Notes: generated by a model from the letters alone, not told the origin. A DNA stretch of 6,863 nucleotides from CAZAGD01 sp049699975 (GCA_049699975.1 JBNAWB010000195.1:1-6863); one strand, 5' to 3'. Positions 1-6,788 are shown, counted from the first letter of the stretch. Made by a program: numbers and translations.

Positions 1-53
1 CCCTCCCGCCTGTCTCCTGCTGGTGAGAAAAATTAAAACTGATCGACGGTCAG
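1..53 (+). repeat. Terminal inverted repeat, left copy
   Basis: Positions 1-53 are the reverse complement of 6809-6861 with one mismatch (C at 7, where the partner base at 6855 predicts T). This is seen directly. The inner 15 bases (39-53) form an imperfect palindrome and, as + strand RNA, could fold into a 6-bp stem with a 3-nt loop. No transposase or other recombinase lies in the window. The repeat reaches the window edge, so its true length and any target-site duplication cannot be seen. It could be the end of a mobile element, a dispersed repeat at which assembly stopped, or an assembly artefact. Confidence 0.9.
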
Positions 54-65
54 GCGATAAAAATA

Positions 66-94
66 TTGACATCTTGCAATTAATTTCGTATATT
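66..94 (+). promoter_or_regulatory. Sigma-70-type promoter for the RRM operon
   Basis: TTGACA at 66-71 is a perfect -35 box. It is followed, after the optimal 17-bp spacer, by TATATT at 89-94, a 5/6 match to the -10 box. Transcription would start near 101, giving a leader of about 105 nt before the ATG at 206. It lies only 12 bp inside the left terminal repeat, and the inner side of the right repeat has no comparable promoter. The assignment rests on consensus matching alone. Confidence 0.75.
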
Positions 95-100
95 GGTCTA

Positions 101-205
101 AAGTTTAAAGAGTTCCGGATAAAAGCTAAAAGCTGCCAGGCTCTTTAAAGCTGGGCAGCTTTTTTATTTCAGGGCTTTCTTTTTCGGAACGAAAAGGAGA
201 AAAAG
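101..205 (+). promoter_or_regulatory. Structured 5' leader of the RRM gene
   Basis: The predicted transcript leader contains two elements that interfere with each other. One is the terminator-like hairpin at 128-169. The other is a long-range pairing: TTTAAAGAG at 104-112 is exactly complementary to CTCTTTAAA at 141-149, and two G-U pairs could extend it. Because 141-149 lies in the terminator loop, the two pairings would form a pseudoknot or compete with each other. Such an arrangement could make read-through into the RRM gene conditional, for example on temperature or on the RRM protein itself. The complementarity is seen; the regulation is inferred. An AAGGAG ribosome-binding site at 194-199 ends the leader. 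Confidence 0.5.
128..169 (+). terminator. Terminator-like hairpin inside the RRM leader (attenuator candidate)
   Basis: A 10-bp stem pairs 128-137 with 154-163 (core AGCTGCC/GGCAGCT) around a 16-nt loop. It ends in a T-run at 160-165 followed by ATTT, the layout of a Rho-independent terminator. There is no gene upstream in the window for it to serve. It lies between the promoter at 66-94 and the ATG at 206, so an attenuator role is plausible. It could instead end a transcript entering from outside the window. Confidence 0.7.
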
Positions 206-535
206 ATGAATAAAAATTTATATGTGGGGAATCTTTCTATCGAAGTCACGGAAGACGACCTCAAAGCCAGTTTCTCAGAAGTGGGCAAAGTGATTGCCGT
301 AAATCTAATCAAGGACAAATATACGGGTCTAAACCGTGGATTTGGCTTCGTGGAGATGGAAACCGAAAAAGAAGCTCAAGAAGCTATTGAAAAATTTAAT
401 GGGGGGACTCTGCGCGGCAATGTAATCACGGTTAATGAAGCTCGCCCCAAAAAGAGAGATTTTGGACCACGCGGGGGAAGTAATCGGCGGAGTGGCTTCC
501 ACGGCGGGAGAGGTGGGGGGCGAAGAAGATTTTAA
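206..535 (+). CDS. RRM-domain RNA-binding protein with Gly/Arg-rich tail
   Basis: This 109-residue protein is a single RNA-recognition motif plus a short basic tail, the usual layout of small bacterial RRM proteins. RNP2 is LYVGNL (5-10) and RNP1 is RGFGFVEM (44-51). The aromatic residues expected to stack on RNA bases are present at Y6, F46 and F48. The RRM fold spans about residues 3-80. The tail (about 84-109) is rich in Gly and Arg and ends in GGGRRRF, probably adding nonspecific RNA affinity. It should bind single-stranded RNA in the cytoplasm; related cyanobacterial proteins are known to be cold-inducible. The ATG is well placed behind AAGGAG (194-199) with 6 nt spacing. The gene follows a strong promoter and a structured leader and precedes the SEC-C gene by 33 nt, probably as an operon. 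The family is certain; the RNA targets are unknown. Confidence 0.96.
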   Translation: MNKNLYVGNLSIEVTEDDLKASFSEVGKVIAVNLIKDKYTGLNRGFGFVEMETEKEAQEAIEKFNGGTLRGNVITVNEARPKKRDFGPRGGSNRRSGFHGGRGGGRRRF

Positions 536-568
536 AAATTAAAGATTAAAATAGCTAAGGACTTGCCG

Positions 569-742
569 ATGAAAATATTAGAACGCCTTTTTAACTCCAA
601 AAAAGCAGCGGCCAAAAAAATAGAATTGGGGCGCAATGATATTTGTTGGTGCGGTAGCGGCAAGAAATATAAACGCTGCCACCTGGAAAAAGATGCCTAC
701 CAAAAAAGAATGCGGGATGATCTGGGCAGAACTAAAAAATAA
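569..742 (+). CDS. Small SEC-C zinc-motif protein
   Basis: This 57-residue protein has a basic, helix-prone N-terminus (1-20) followed by a complete SEC-C motif, CWCGSGKKYKRCH (26-38). The zinc ligands would be C26, C28, C37 and H38. SEC-C motifs are best known from the C-terminus of SecA, where they bind zinc and help contact SecB and ribosomes, but they also occur in many small stand-alone proteins of unknown function. The last 19 residues are charged. The ATG has TAAGGA at 556-561, 7 nt upstream. The gene starts 33 nt after the RRM stop with no promoter visible between them, so co-transcription is likely, and an intrinsic terminator follows 48 nt downstream. Pairing with an RRM protein suggests a ribosome- or RNA-linked role, which is inference. 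The protein is short, but the intact motif, the ribosome-binding site and the operon position support it. Confidence 0.9.
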   Translation: MKILERLFNSKKAAAKKIELGRNDICWCGSGKKYKRCHLEKDAYQKRMRDDLGRTKK

Positions 743-789
743 ACCTTCCTTAGTACTGGCTAGCTAATACCAATTCTTAAATGTTTTTG

Positions 790-825
790 AAAAAGAGGGC
801 GGATAACCTTATGCCCCTCTTTTTT
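790..825 (+). terminator. Intrinsic terminator of the RRM/SEC-C operon
   Basis: AAAAAGAGGG (790-799) pairs over 10 bp with CCCTCTTTTT (815-824) around a 15-nt loop that can itself partly pair (ATAA with TTAT). The 3' side runs into a T-tract at 820-825. The matching A-tract on the 5' side would give a T-tract on the opposite strand too, so it could act in both directions. It separates the RRM operon from the sensor genes. Confidence 0.87.
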
Positions 826-907
826 ATCCACCATTTTACCCACCATCTTCCCTTTGCTAAATAAATTTGCTATATTTTACATTAAATTCAATTATTTCCT
901 CATAATT

Positions 908-922
908 GGAGTTAAAAATATG
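908..922 (+). promoter_or_regulatory. Ribosome-binding site fixing the PAS/GAF protein start
   Basis: GGAG at 908-911 lies 8 nt before ATG at 920. The reading frame is open upstream to a TTG at 854, but that codon follows a pyrimidine-rich stretch with no Shine-Dalgarno sequence. The 22 extra residues would also be a hydrophobic leader outside the first PAS domain. The ATG at 920 is therefore preferred. Confidence 0.8.
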
Positions 923-3283
923 AGCAAAGTAGGCCAACCCTTCCTATCTTTCCTTCCCTTGGAGAAATTCTTAGATTTTATTGGCGTCATGATCGTAGTA
1001 ATTAGTGCGGATCAGAAGGTGCAATTAGTTAACAAAAAAGCGTGTACTATCCTTGGCTATGAAGAAAAGGAGATTATTGGTAAAAATTGGTTTGATAATT
1101 TTTTGCCGGAAAGGATTAGAACTGAAATCAAAAAAGTCTTTATAAAAATTATTTCTGGGGAAATGCAATCATCTGCATATGTGGAAAACCCGGTGCTGAC
1201 TAAAAGTGGCGAAGAAAAACTTATTGCCTGGCATAATACATTCCTCACTGATGAATCGGGCAAAATTATTGCTTCTTTGAGTTCGGGAGAAGATATTACA
1301 GAGCGGAGACGTTTTGAAGAGGCTTTACGGCAAGGAGAAGAAAAATATCGTGCTATTGTGGAGGGAATGGAAGAGGGTTATTACGAAGTGGATTTAGCCG
1401 GAAACTTTACTTTTGTCAATGAGGCCTTAGCCCGGATGGTAGGTTATCATAAAGAAGAACTAATAGGTATGAATAACCGGGAATACATGGATGAAGAAAC
1501 AGCTAAAAAAGTCTTCAAAATATTTAATCAAGTATATAAGACCGGGGAACCCTATAGATGGATTGATTGGGAAATAATCAGCAGAGATGGCCGAAAAAGG
1601 ATTCATGAAGGTTCAGTCAGCTTAATGAGAAATACTCAGGGAGAGGTGATCGGCTTCCGGGGAGTGGTGCGCGATATAACAGAACGAAAAGAAGCTGAAC
1701 TGGCTTTACGCGAGGCGGAAGAGCAGTATCGCCGCTTATTTGAAATTTCCACAAGTGCTATAATCATCCGCGACCAACAAGGAATCATCCGCCTAGCCAA
1801 TCCCATAGCTATGAAAATGCTCAAGGCCTCTAAACCCGAGGACGTTATTGGCCGCCCTTATCTTGATTTTGTGCATCCCGATGATCGTTCTGGATCTATA
1901 GCCCGCATCCAATTGCAAACTAAAGCTGCCTTAGGGGAAGCAGGAATTGATCCTTCTCAAATAGCGGCTCCACCTCGGGAACATCGCCTGGTGACCAAAG
2001 AAGGAAATACAATTTATGTAGAATCTACTGGGGTGGCTTTTTTCCATAAAGGAGAAGTATGGATCCAGGGAATTTTTCAAGATATTACGGAGCGCAAGAA
2101 AGCAGAAAATGACTTGCGGCGAAGTGAAGAATCGGCTAGACGTTTGGCTGAAGAAAATGCCGTGATGGCTGAGATTGGCAAAATTGTCAGTTCCTCCCTC
2201 GATATCCAGCAAATATATCATCTTTTCGCTAAAGAACTTAGTCGGCTGATCAAATTTGACCGGGTGGCGGTAAACATTATTGATCCCGCTCAATACACAT
2301 TTACCATCCCGTATGTTTGGGGACCAAAAGTGCCTCAAAGAACGGAAGATCAAATAGTACCCCTGGCTGGAACAGCGAGTGAAGAAATCTTTAAAACTCG
2401 TCAAAGTATCTTAGTAGATGAAGAAAACCGAAAGGATGTAGCAAAAAAATTCCCTGGGCTTTTACCTATTTTTAATGCCGGCTTACTATCTGTAATGATG
2501 ACCCCCTTAGTTTATCAAAATAAAGTTATTGGCGTCTTTAATGTCCAAGCGACCAGACCTAATGCCTATACGGAATCAGACTTAAAATTAGTAGAGCGGG
2601 TGGCCAACCAGATTGCCGGAGCAATTGCTAATTCCCTTTTATTCAACGAGCATAAAAAAGCGGAAGAAGCTCTTAGAGAAAGCGAAGAAAAATATCGTAA
2701 TCTTTTTTCCTATTCCTTAGATGCTGTCTATCTTTCCACGAAAGAAGGCAAATTTATTGATTTTAATCAGGCTACGGTTGATCTTTTCGGATATAGTCGC
2801 GATGAATTATTTACCATAAATATTAGACAATTATACGCCAACCCTGAAGATCGGCCCAGATTCCAGCGCGAAATAGAGCAAAAAGGGGCCTTAAAAGAAT
2901 ACGAAGTAAAATTTCGCCGCAAAGATGGCACAGAAATCGATTGTCTGCTCACGGCCACTTTACGTTTTGATAAAGATGGGAGAATTATCGGGTATCAAGG
3001 AATAATTCGGGATATTACCCAGCGAAAGAAACTGGAAGAAGAAAGGGAAAAACTGATAGCCGAACTCCAAGAAGCCCTGAATAAAATAAGGACTTTGAGT
3101 GGCTTGGTGCCTATTTGCGCTTCCTGCAAAAAAATTCGCGATGATAAAGGATATTGGAATCAATTAGAAATCTATATCCAGGAACATACGCAAGCAGAAT
3201 TCAGCCACGGCCTCTGCCCGGATTGTATGAAAAAACTATACCCCGATATTTTCCCCAGTCTGCAAGAAGAAAAAGAAAAATAA
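920..3283 (+). CDS. Kinase-less multi-PAS/GAF sensor protein with C-terminal Cys4 module
   Basis: The protein has 787 residues from the ATG at 920. Domains in order are PAS1 about 16-130, PAS2 141-256, PAS3 268-393, GAF 412-572 and PAS4 588-703. PAS1-3 end in DITERR or DITERK and PAS4 in DITQRK, the signature of PAC ends. Charged signalling helices of the EEALRxSEEKYR type join the domains. After PAS4 comes a coiled coil (703-726), then a C-terminal module (about 727-775) with C733, C736, C766 and C769 plus H763, which looks zinc-binding. To my recollection this tail recurs at the ends of PAS and response-regulator proteins in several phyla, without a known function. There is no HisKA, HATPase, GGDEF, EAL or DNA-binding domain and no membrane segment, so it is a cytoplasmic sensor whose output must pass through the tail or a partner. 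The GAF is paralogous to the second GAF of the downstream kinase, 140 bp away. No frameshift is seen. The ligands are unknown. Confidence 0.95.
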   Translation: MSKVGQPFLSFLPLEKFLDFIGVMIVVISADQKVQLVNKKACTILGYEEKEIIGKNWFDNFLPERIRTEIKKVFIKIISGEMQSSAYVENPVLTKSGEEKLIAWHNTFLTDESGKIIASLSSGEDITERRRFEEALRQGEEKYRAIVEGMEEGYYEVDLAGNFTFVNEALARMVGYHKEELIGMNNREYMDEETAKKVFKIFNQVYKTGEPYRWIDWEIISRDGRKRIHEGSVSLMRNTQGEVIGFRGVVRDITERKEAELALREAEEQYRRLFEISTSAIIIRDQQGIIRLANPIAMKMLKASKPEDVIGRPYLDFVHPDDRSGSIARIQLQTKAALGEAGIDPSQIAAPPREHRLVTKEGNTIYVESTGVAFFHKGEVWIQGIFQDITERKKAENDLRRSEESARRLAEENAVMAEIGKIVSSSLDIQQIYHLFAKELSRLIKFDRVAVNIIDPAQYTFTIPYVWGPKVPQRTEDQIVPLAGTASEEIFKTRQSILVDEENRKDVAKKFPGLLPIFNAGLLSVMMTPLVYQNKVIGVFNVQATRPNAYTESDLKLVERVANQIAGAIANSLLFNEHKKAEEALRESEEKYRNLFSYSLDAVYLSTKEGKFIDFNQATVDLFGYSRDELFTINIRQLYANPEDRPRFQREIEQKGALKEYEVKFRRKDGTEIDCLLTATLRFDKDGRIIGYQGIIRDITQRKKLEEEREKLIAELQEALNKIRTLSGLVPICASCKKIRDDKGYWNQLEIYIQEHTQAEFSHGLCPDCMKKLYPDIFPSLQEEKEK

Positions 3284-3374
3284 TCTCTCCTCGTTCGCCT
3301 CTCATATCAGAGTCCAGGCTTTTCTTTTTATCTTCTGAAATCTAAAGATTTTTTCTAACTTTTCCGATTAAAAT

Positions 3375-3400
3375 TTTGTAGGCCTTTTGTGGCCTACAAA
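3375..3400 (+). repeat. Perfect 10-bp inverted repeat before the kinase gene
   Basis: TTTGTAGGCC (3375-3384) and GGCCTACAAA (3391-3400) are perfect inverted copies separated by 6 nt (TTTTGT). The repeat ends 13 nt before the ribosome-binding site of the histidine kinase. On the + strand no T-run follows, so it is a poor terminator in that direction. On the - strand the hairpin would be followed by ATTTT, making a weak terminator there. It could be an operator for a dimeric regulator, an RNA hairpin influencing translation or mRNA stability, or a weak terminator between the two sensor genes. The symmetry is seen; the function is not. Confidence 0.6.
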
Positions 3401-3413
3401 CCTTTATCCTCCT

Positions 3414-3426
3414 GGGGGAAAGCGTG
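3414..3426 (+). promoter_or_regulatory. Weak ribosome-binding site and GTG start of the hybrid kinase
   Basis: GGGGGA (3414-3419) lies 4 nt before a GTG start at 3424. This is a G-rich but non-canonical Shine-Dalgarno site at short spacing, so initiation may be weak. The next in-frame methionine (residue 63) would remove the first membrane segment and most of the second, so the GTG is preferred. Confidence 0.65.
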
Positions 3427-6400
3427 AGGAAAAAAATTAAGATTGTCCTTGGCGTCACCCTCTTAGGCTTTTTGCTTTGGACCATAGAGGCTTATATTGA
3501 TTATTCTTTTTCGCTGGGCAAACCATTCATCGATCACTTTATTTTGGATTTAACCCCCGTGGCTGCGTTTAAGAGAGTGGGGTTATTTTTATTTTTCATC
3601 ATTTTAATTATGGCCGGCTCTAAATTTCTTTTCACTCGCCAGCAGGCCGAAAAACTAATCGACGCATCGGAAAAAAGATACCGCCATTTAATTGAAAACC
3701 TCCAAGAAGCAGTCATCATTCTGCAGGATAATAAAGCCCGTTTCGTCAATCGAAAAGCCCTGGAAATTTCTGGTTCTCCAGAACCAGAACTTCTAACCTG
3801 CCCTTTTATGGAATTCATTCACCCGGATGATCGGGAAATGGTTCAGCAAAATTATCAAAAAAGAATTGCGGGCGAAAAAACTCCCAATTCTTATCCTATC
3901 CGAGTGCTTAGGAAAACGGGAGAGGTTATCTGGGTGGATGCTAAGGATAACTATTTCTCCTGGAAAGGGAAACCCGCCATCTTATACTGCCTGAGTGACA
4001 TAACTATCAATAAAAATGCCCAAGAAACAATGGCGCGCCGTCTGGCTCTGGAAAAGTTAGTAACTGAAATTTCGGCCAGGTTTATTAATCTAAGCTTTCC
4101 AGAAATTGCCGAGGAAATCAAGAATGCCCTGGAAGCTCTGGGTAAATTTTGGGCAGTAGATTACGCCTCTCTTTCCCTTTTAAATCTGAATCAAAATGAT
4201 CTGGAGCAAATTTTTTCCTGGACCTCTGCGCCTGGAGCAGAAATAAAAACCACTCTTGAGCCACTGCCTCTTTCATCTTTTCCTTGGCTGAGAAATAAAT
4301 TAATGGCCGGAGAAACTATTAGTATACCTCAAATAGCTGATCTCCCTGGGGAAGCAGAAAATGAAAAAAAATTCTGGCAAGCTCAAGCAGCCCAATCCTT
4401 GCTTTTTTTCCCTTTAATTCTGGGTGACAACCTAATTGGTTTTCTCAGCTTTGCTGTCCAAAATCGACAAATTTTTTGGAAAGAAGAAGATATCAAAATC
4501 CTCAAAATGATCGCGGAAATTTTTACAAATATTATTGCCCGCAAGCGCAACGAAGAAGCCCTTCAGAAAATTCAGGGGTCATTTCAATGGTTGGCTCAAG
4601 AGAGTGCTTCCATAGCGGAAATAGGCCGCATAGTAAATTCTACCTTGCACATCGAAGAAGTCTACGATGTATTTGCTGCCGAAGCTAAGAAATTAATTCC
4701 TTTTGATCGTTTGGCTATAGTTATTATTAACCGAGCAGAAAATACTTTTATGGTCTCCTATGTCTCTGGGCCAGAAATTAAAGGCCGAAAAAAAGGAGAA
4801 GCTTTCCCCTTGTCGGGTAGCGCTATAGAACAAATCATGCACACTCGCTCTGGGGTAGTAATTTCAGAAGAAAATAAAGAAAAGCTATGCCAAGAATTCC
4901 CTAGCCTGGGACCAATTATGGAAGCTGGCTTCAGATCCATGATTATGGTTCCGCTGATTTTCAAGAATGAAGTCATCGGTGCTCTTAATCTACAATCCGC
5001 CAAGCCCGATGCTTATTCCCCTGCGGATGTTAAATTTATTGAAAGAATTGCCGCGCAAATATCCGGAGCAATTGCCAACGCTCAGCTTTACTCGCGCCAA
5101 AAGCAGGTTGAAGAAGCTTTGCGCCTAAGTGAAAAACGCTACCGTCTGCTTGTGGAAAATGCTCCTTTGGGAATTCTTTCTATCAATCACCAAGGATCAA
5201 TAATTGACGCCAATCCTATTTTAATTGACTTGCTGGATCTTCCTCCTTTAGCTAATTTGGCGCAAGTAAACGTCCTAACATTTCCCGCTTTTCAAAAAGC
5301 AGGACTCTCTGAAAATTTCCGACTTTGCCTGCAAAGTAATAAAGGAGGAGTTTTTGAGACCCCCTATGCGCCCCCCAATGGGAAAGAACTGTATCTTAGA
5401 TACCATTTAACGCCTATGGGCAGCGCAGATGGCCAGATTAGCGGAGTGCAAGCCATCATGGAAGATATTTCGGAAAGGAAGAAACTGGAAATTCAGTTAA
5501 TCCAAGCTCAAAAAATGGAAGCCATTGGCACTTTAGCCGGCGGAATAGCTCATGACTTTAATAATATTCTTTCCGCTATTATTGGTTATACAGAATTGGC
5601 CAGCTTAGAGCTTCCTCCAGAATCAAAAGCTCTTCCTAACTTGCAATCTGCCCTCAAGGCCAGCCAGCGGGCAAAAGAACTGGTCAAACAGATTCTCACC
5701 TTCAGTCGTTATAGCGATCAAAGCAAAAAGCCATTGCCCATTGCTCCCCTCATCAAGGAGACGGTCAAACTTCTGCGCGCTTCTTTACCCGCGACCATTG
5801 AAATCCGCCAGTGTATCGAAAATTATCAAGGGATTGTAAACGCTAACCCTACCCAGATACACCAAATATTGATGAATCTTTGCACCAATGCGGCCCATGC
5901 CATGAGGTCTAAAGGAGGAGTACTGGAAATATCACTAAATACGCTAAGGGTTAGCGAACAAAATCGTGCTCAATTCCCCGATCTACCTCTCGGCTCTTAT
6001 GTCCAGCTTACCGTGAAAGATGATGGCGAAGGCATGCCCCCAGAAATTTTAGGTAAGATTTTTGACCCTTATTTTACGACCAAAAAGGTTGGCGAAGGAA
6101 CAGGGCTGGGACTGGCCGTGGTGCATGGCCTAGTTAAAAATCACGGCGGGTCTATCTCCGTTAAAAGCGAACTCGGCCAAGGGAGTGTTTTTAATATATT
6201 CTTGCCTCTCCTAAGTGAACCCGAGGAAATTACTGATTTTGCTCCTTCCGAATTTCCTCCTTTAGGAGAAAGAGAAAGGATTCTCTTAGTTGATGATGAG
6301 CCAATGCTGACCGAAGTAGGGAAGAAAATGCTTGAGCATCTCGGTTACGAGGTGACCATCAGAACAAGCAGCATCGAAGCCTTGGAGCTTTTCCGGAATC

Positions 6401-6657
6401 AGCCTAACCGATTTCATCTGGTCATTACAGATATGACCATGCCCAACATGACCGGAGATAAGTTAGCTCAGGAATTAATCAATATCCGGCCGGATATCCC
6501 CATAATTCTTTGCACGGGATATAGCGAAAAAATATCGGCAGCGAGAGCCAAATCTTTGGGGATCAGTGAATTCATCATGAAACCTTTTGACATTAATGAA
6601 TTGGGCCGAGCGGTGCGGCGCATTTTTGACCATAAAAAGAGCTTGATTTCATCGTAA
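3424..6657 (+). CDS. Membrane-anchored hybrid histidine kinase/response regulator (PAS-GAF-GAF-PAS-HisKA-HATPase-REC)
   Basis: The protein has 1077 residues. Two hydrophobic segments (about 7-21 and 52-70) flank a loop of about 30 residues and should anchor it in the inner membrane. PAS1 (83-197), GAF1 (206-372), GAF2 (393-552) and PAS2 (569-686) follow. The HisKA domain has the H-box GGIAHDFNNIL with phospho-acceptor H710, the HDFNN form of this family. The ATPase domain shows the N box around N818 and N822, the G1 box DDGEG (866-870), the F box (FDPYF, 880-884) and the G2 box GTGLGL (892-897). The C-terminal REC domain (952-1068) keeps the acidic pair D957/D958, phospho-acceptor D1003, T1031 and K1053. 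All catalytic residues are present, so it should autophosphorylate and transfer phosphate to its own REC. No HPt domain, output domain or separate regulator is nearby, so the downstream target is unknown. GAF2 with its linker is paralogous to the GAF of the upstream sensor. The start is a GTG with a weak ribosome-binding site. Confidence 0.97.
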   Translation: MRKKIKIVLGVTLLGFLLWTIEAYIDYSFSLGKPFIDHFILDLTPVAAFKRVGLFLFFIILIMAGSKFLFTRQQAEKLIDASEKRYRHLIENLQEAVIILQDNKARFVNRKALEISGSPEPELLTCPFMEFIHPDDREMVQQNYQKRIAGEKTPNSYPIRVLRKTGEVIWVDAKDNYFSWKGKPAILYCLSDITINKNAQETMARRLALEKLVTEISARFINLSFPEIAEEIKNALEALGKFWAVDYASLSLLNLNQNDLEQIFSWTSAPGAEIKTTLEPLPLSSFPWLRNKLMAGETISIPQIADLPGEAENEKKFWQAQAAQSLLFFPLILGDNLIGFLSFAVQNRQIFWKEEDIKILKMIAEIFTNIIARKRNEEALQKIQGSFQWLAQESASIAEIGRIVNSTLHIEEVYDVFAAEAKKLIPFDRLAIVIINRAENTFMVSYVSGPEIKGRKKGEAFPLSGSAIEQIMHTRSGVVISEENKEKLCQEFPSLGPIMEAGFRSMIMVPLIFKNEVIGALNLQSAKPDAYSPADVKFIERIAAQISGAIANAQLYSRQKQVEEALRLSEKRYRLLVENAPLGILSINHQGSIIDANPILIDLLDLPPLANLAQVNVLTFPAFQKAGLSENFRLCLQSNKGGVFETPYAPPNGKELYLRYHLTPMGSADGQISGVQAIMEDISERKKLEIQLIQAQKMEAIGTLAGGIAHDFNNILSAIIGYTELASLELPPESKALPNLQSALKASQRAKELVKQILTFSRYSDQSKKPLPIAPLIKETVKLLRASLPATIEIRQCIENYQGIVNANPTQIHQILMNLCTNAAHAMRSKGGVLEISLNTLRVSEQNRAQFPDLPLGSYVQLTVKDDGEGMPPEILGKIFDPYFTTKKVGEGTGLGLAVVHGLVKNHGGSISVKSELGQGSVFNIFLPLLSEPEEITDFAPSEFPPLGERERILLVDDEPMLTEVGKKMLEHLGYEVTIRTSSIEALELFRNQPNRFHLVITDMTMPNMTGDKLAQELINIRPDIPIILCTGYSEKISAARAKSLGISEFIMKPFDINELGRAVRRIFDHKKSLISS

Positions 6658-6660
6658 TTG

Positions 6661-6738
6661 AGTTCTTCTTCCAATTTCCAGCCTGATCCTCCCCCTCCAT
6701 CTCTGATCCCGTTCTCCCCCTTCCTCTCCCCTCTTTTC
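6661..6738. other. Pyrimidine-rich intergenic tract
   Basis: Directly after the kinase stop the + strand is almost entirely C and T up to about 6738, with few purines. It contains two copies of CTGATCC (6683-6689 and 6703-6709), 20 bp apart. I see no reading frame or RNA gene in it. Such strand asymmetry is untypical of the rest of the window and it runs into the REP-like palindrome. It may be part of a dispersed non-coding repeat. Confidence 0.6.
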
Positions 6739-6747
6739 TAAAGAGGG
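6729..6747. repeat. REP-like palindrome
   Basis: CCCTCTTT (6729-6736) and AAAGAGGG (6740-6747) form a perfect 8-bp inverted repeat with a 3-nt loop (TCT). Neither strand has a T-run after the hairpin, so it is not a normal intrinsic terminator. The palindrome and its C/T-rich flank resemble the short dispersed intergenic palindromes (REP-type) found in many genomes, often after genes, where they can protect mRNA 3' ends. Only one copy is visible, so its repeat nature is inferred. Confidence 0.5.
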
Positions 6748-6788
6748 ACCGGGGTGATTATACAAATTAGACAGAAATTAAAAAGTTC

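Noticed and set aside
828..846. Two direct copies of CCACCAT 12 bp apart, considered as a regulator site upstream of the PAS/GAF gene
   Set aside because: The units are short and low in complexity, they lie right after the terminator T-run, and no convincing promoter is positioned relative to them.
860..905. Possible promoter for the PAS/GAF gene in an AT-rich stretch (TTGCTA, TATATT and ATTATT boxes)
   Set aside because: No pair of boxes combines good matches with 16-18 bp spacing, so any assignment would be guesswork.
854..919. Upstream TTG start adding 22 hydrophobic residues (a possible membrane anchor) to the PAS/GAF protein
   Set aside because: No Shine-Dalgarno sequence precedes 854, whereas GGAG lies 8 nt before the ATG at 920, and the first PAS domain begins after that ATG.
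1931..2404. Open frame of 157 codons on the - strand inside the PAS/GAF gene
   Set aside because: It lies wholly opposite a gene with clear domain conservation, its translation has no recognisable domain, and no ribosome-binding site or promoter is evident.
3154..3345. + strand frame of 63 codons overlapping the end of the PAS/GAF gene
   Set aside because: Most of it overlaps the conserved cysteine module in another frame, and its composition (rich in Pro, Arg and Ser) is typical of a shadow frame.
3346..3374. Possible -10 box TAAAAT (3369-3374) for the kinase gene
   Set aside because: No -35 box is present at a suitable distance, so it was not listed as a promoter.
3534..3818. Open frame of 94 codons on the - strand inside the kinase gene
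   Set aside because: It is opposite the membrane and PAS region of the kinase; the translation looks like an antisense shadow with no recognisable domain.
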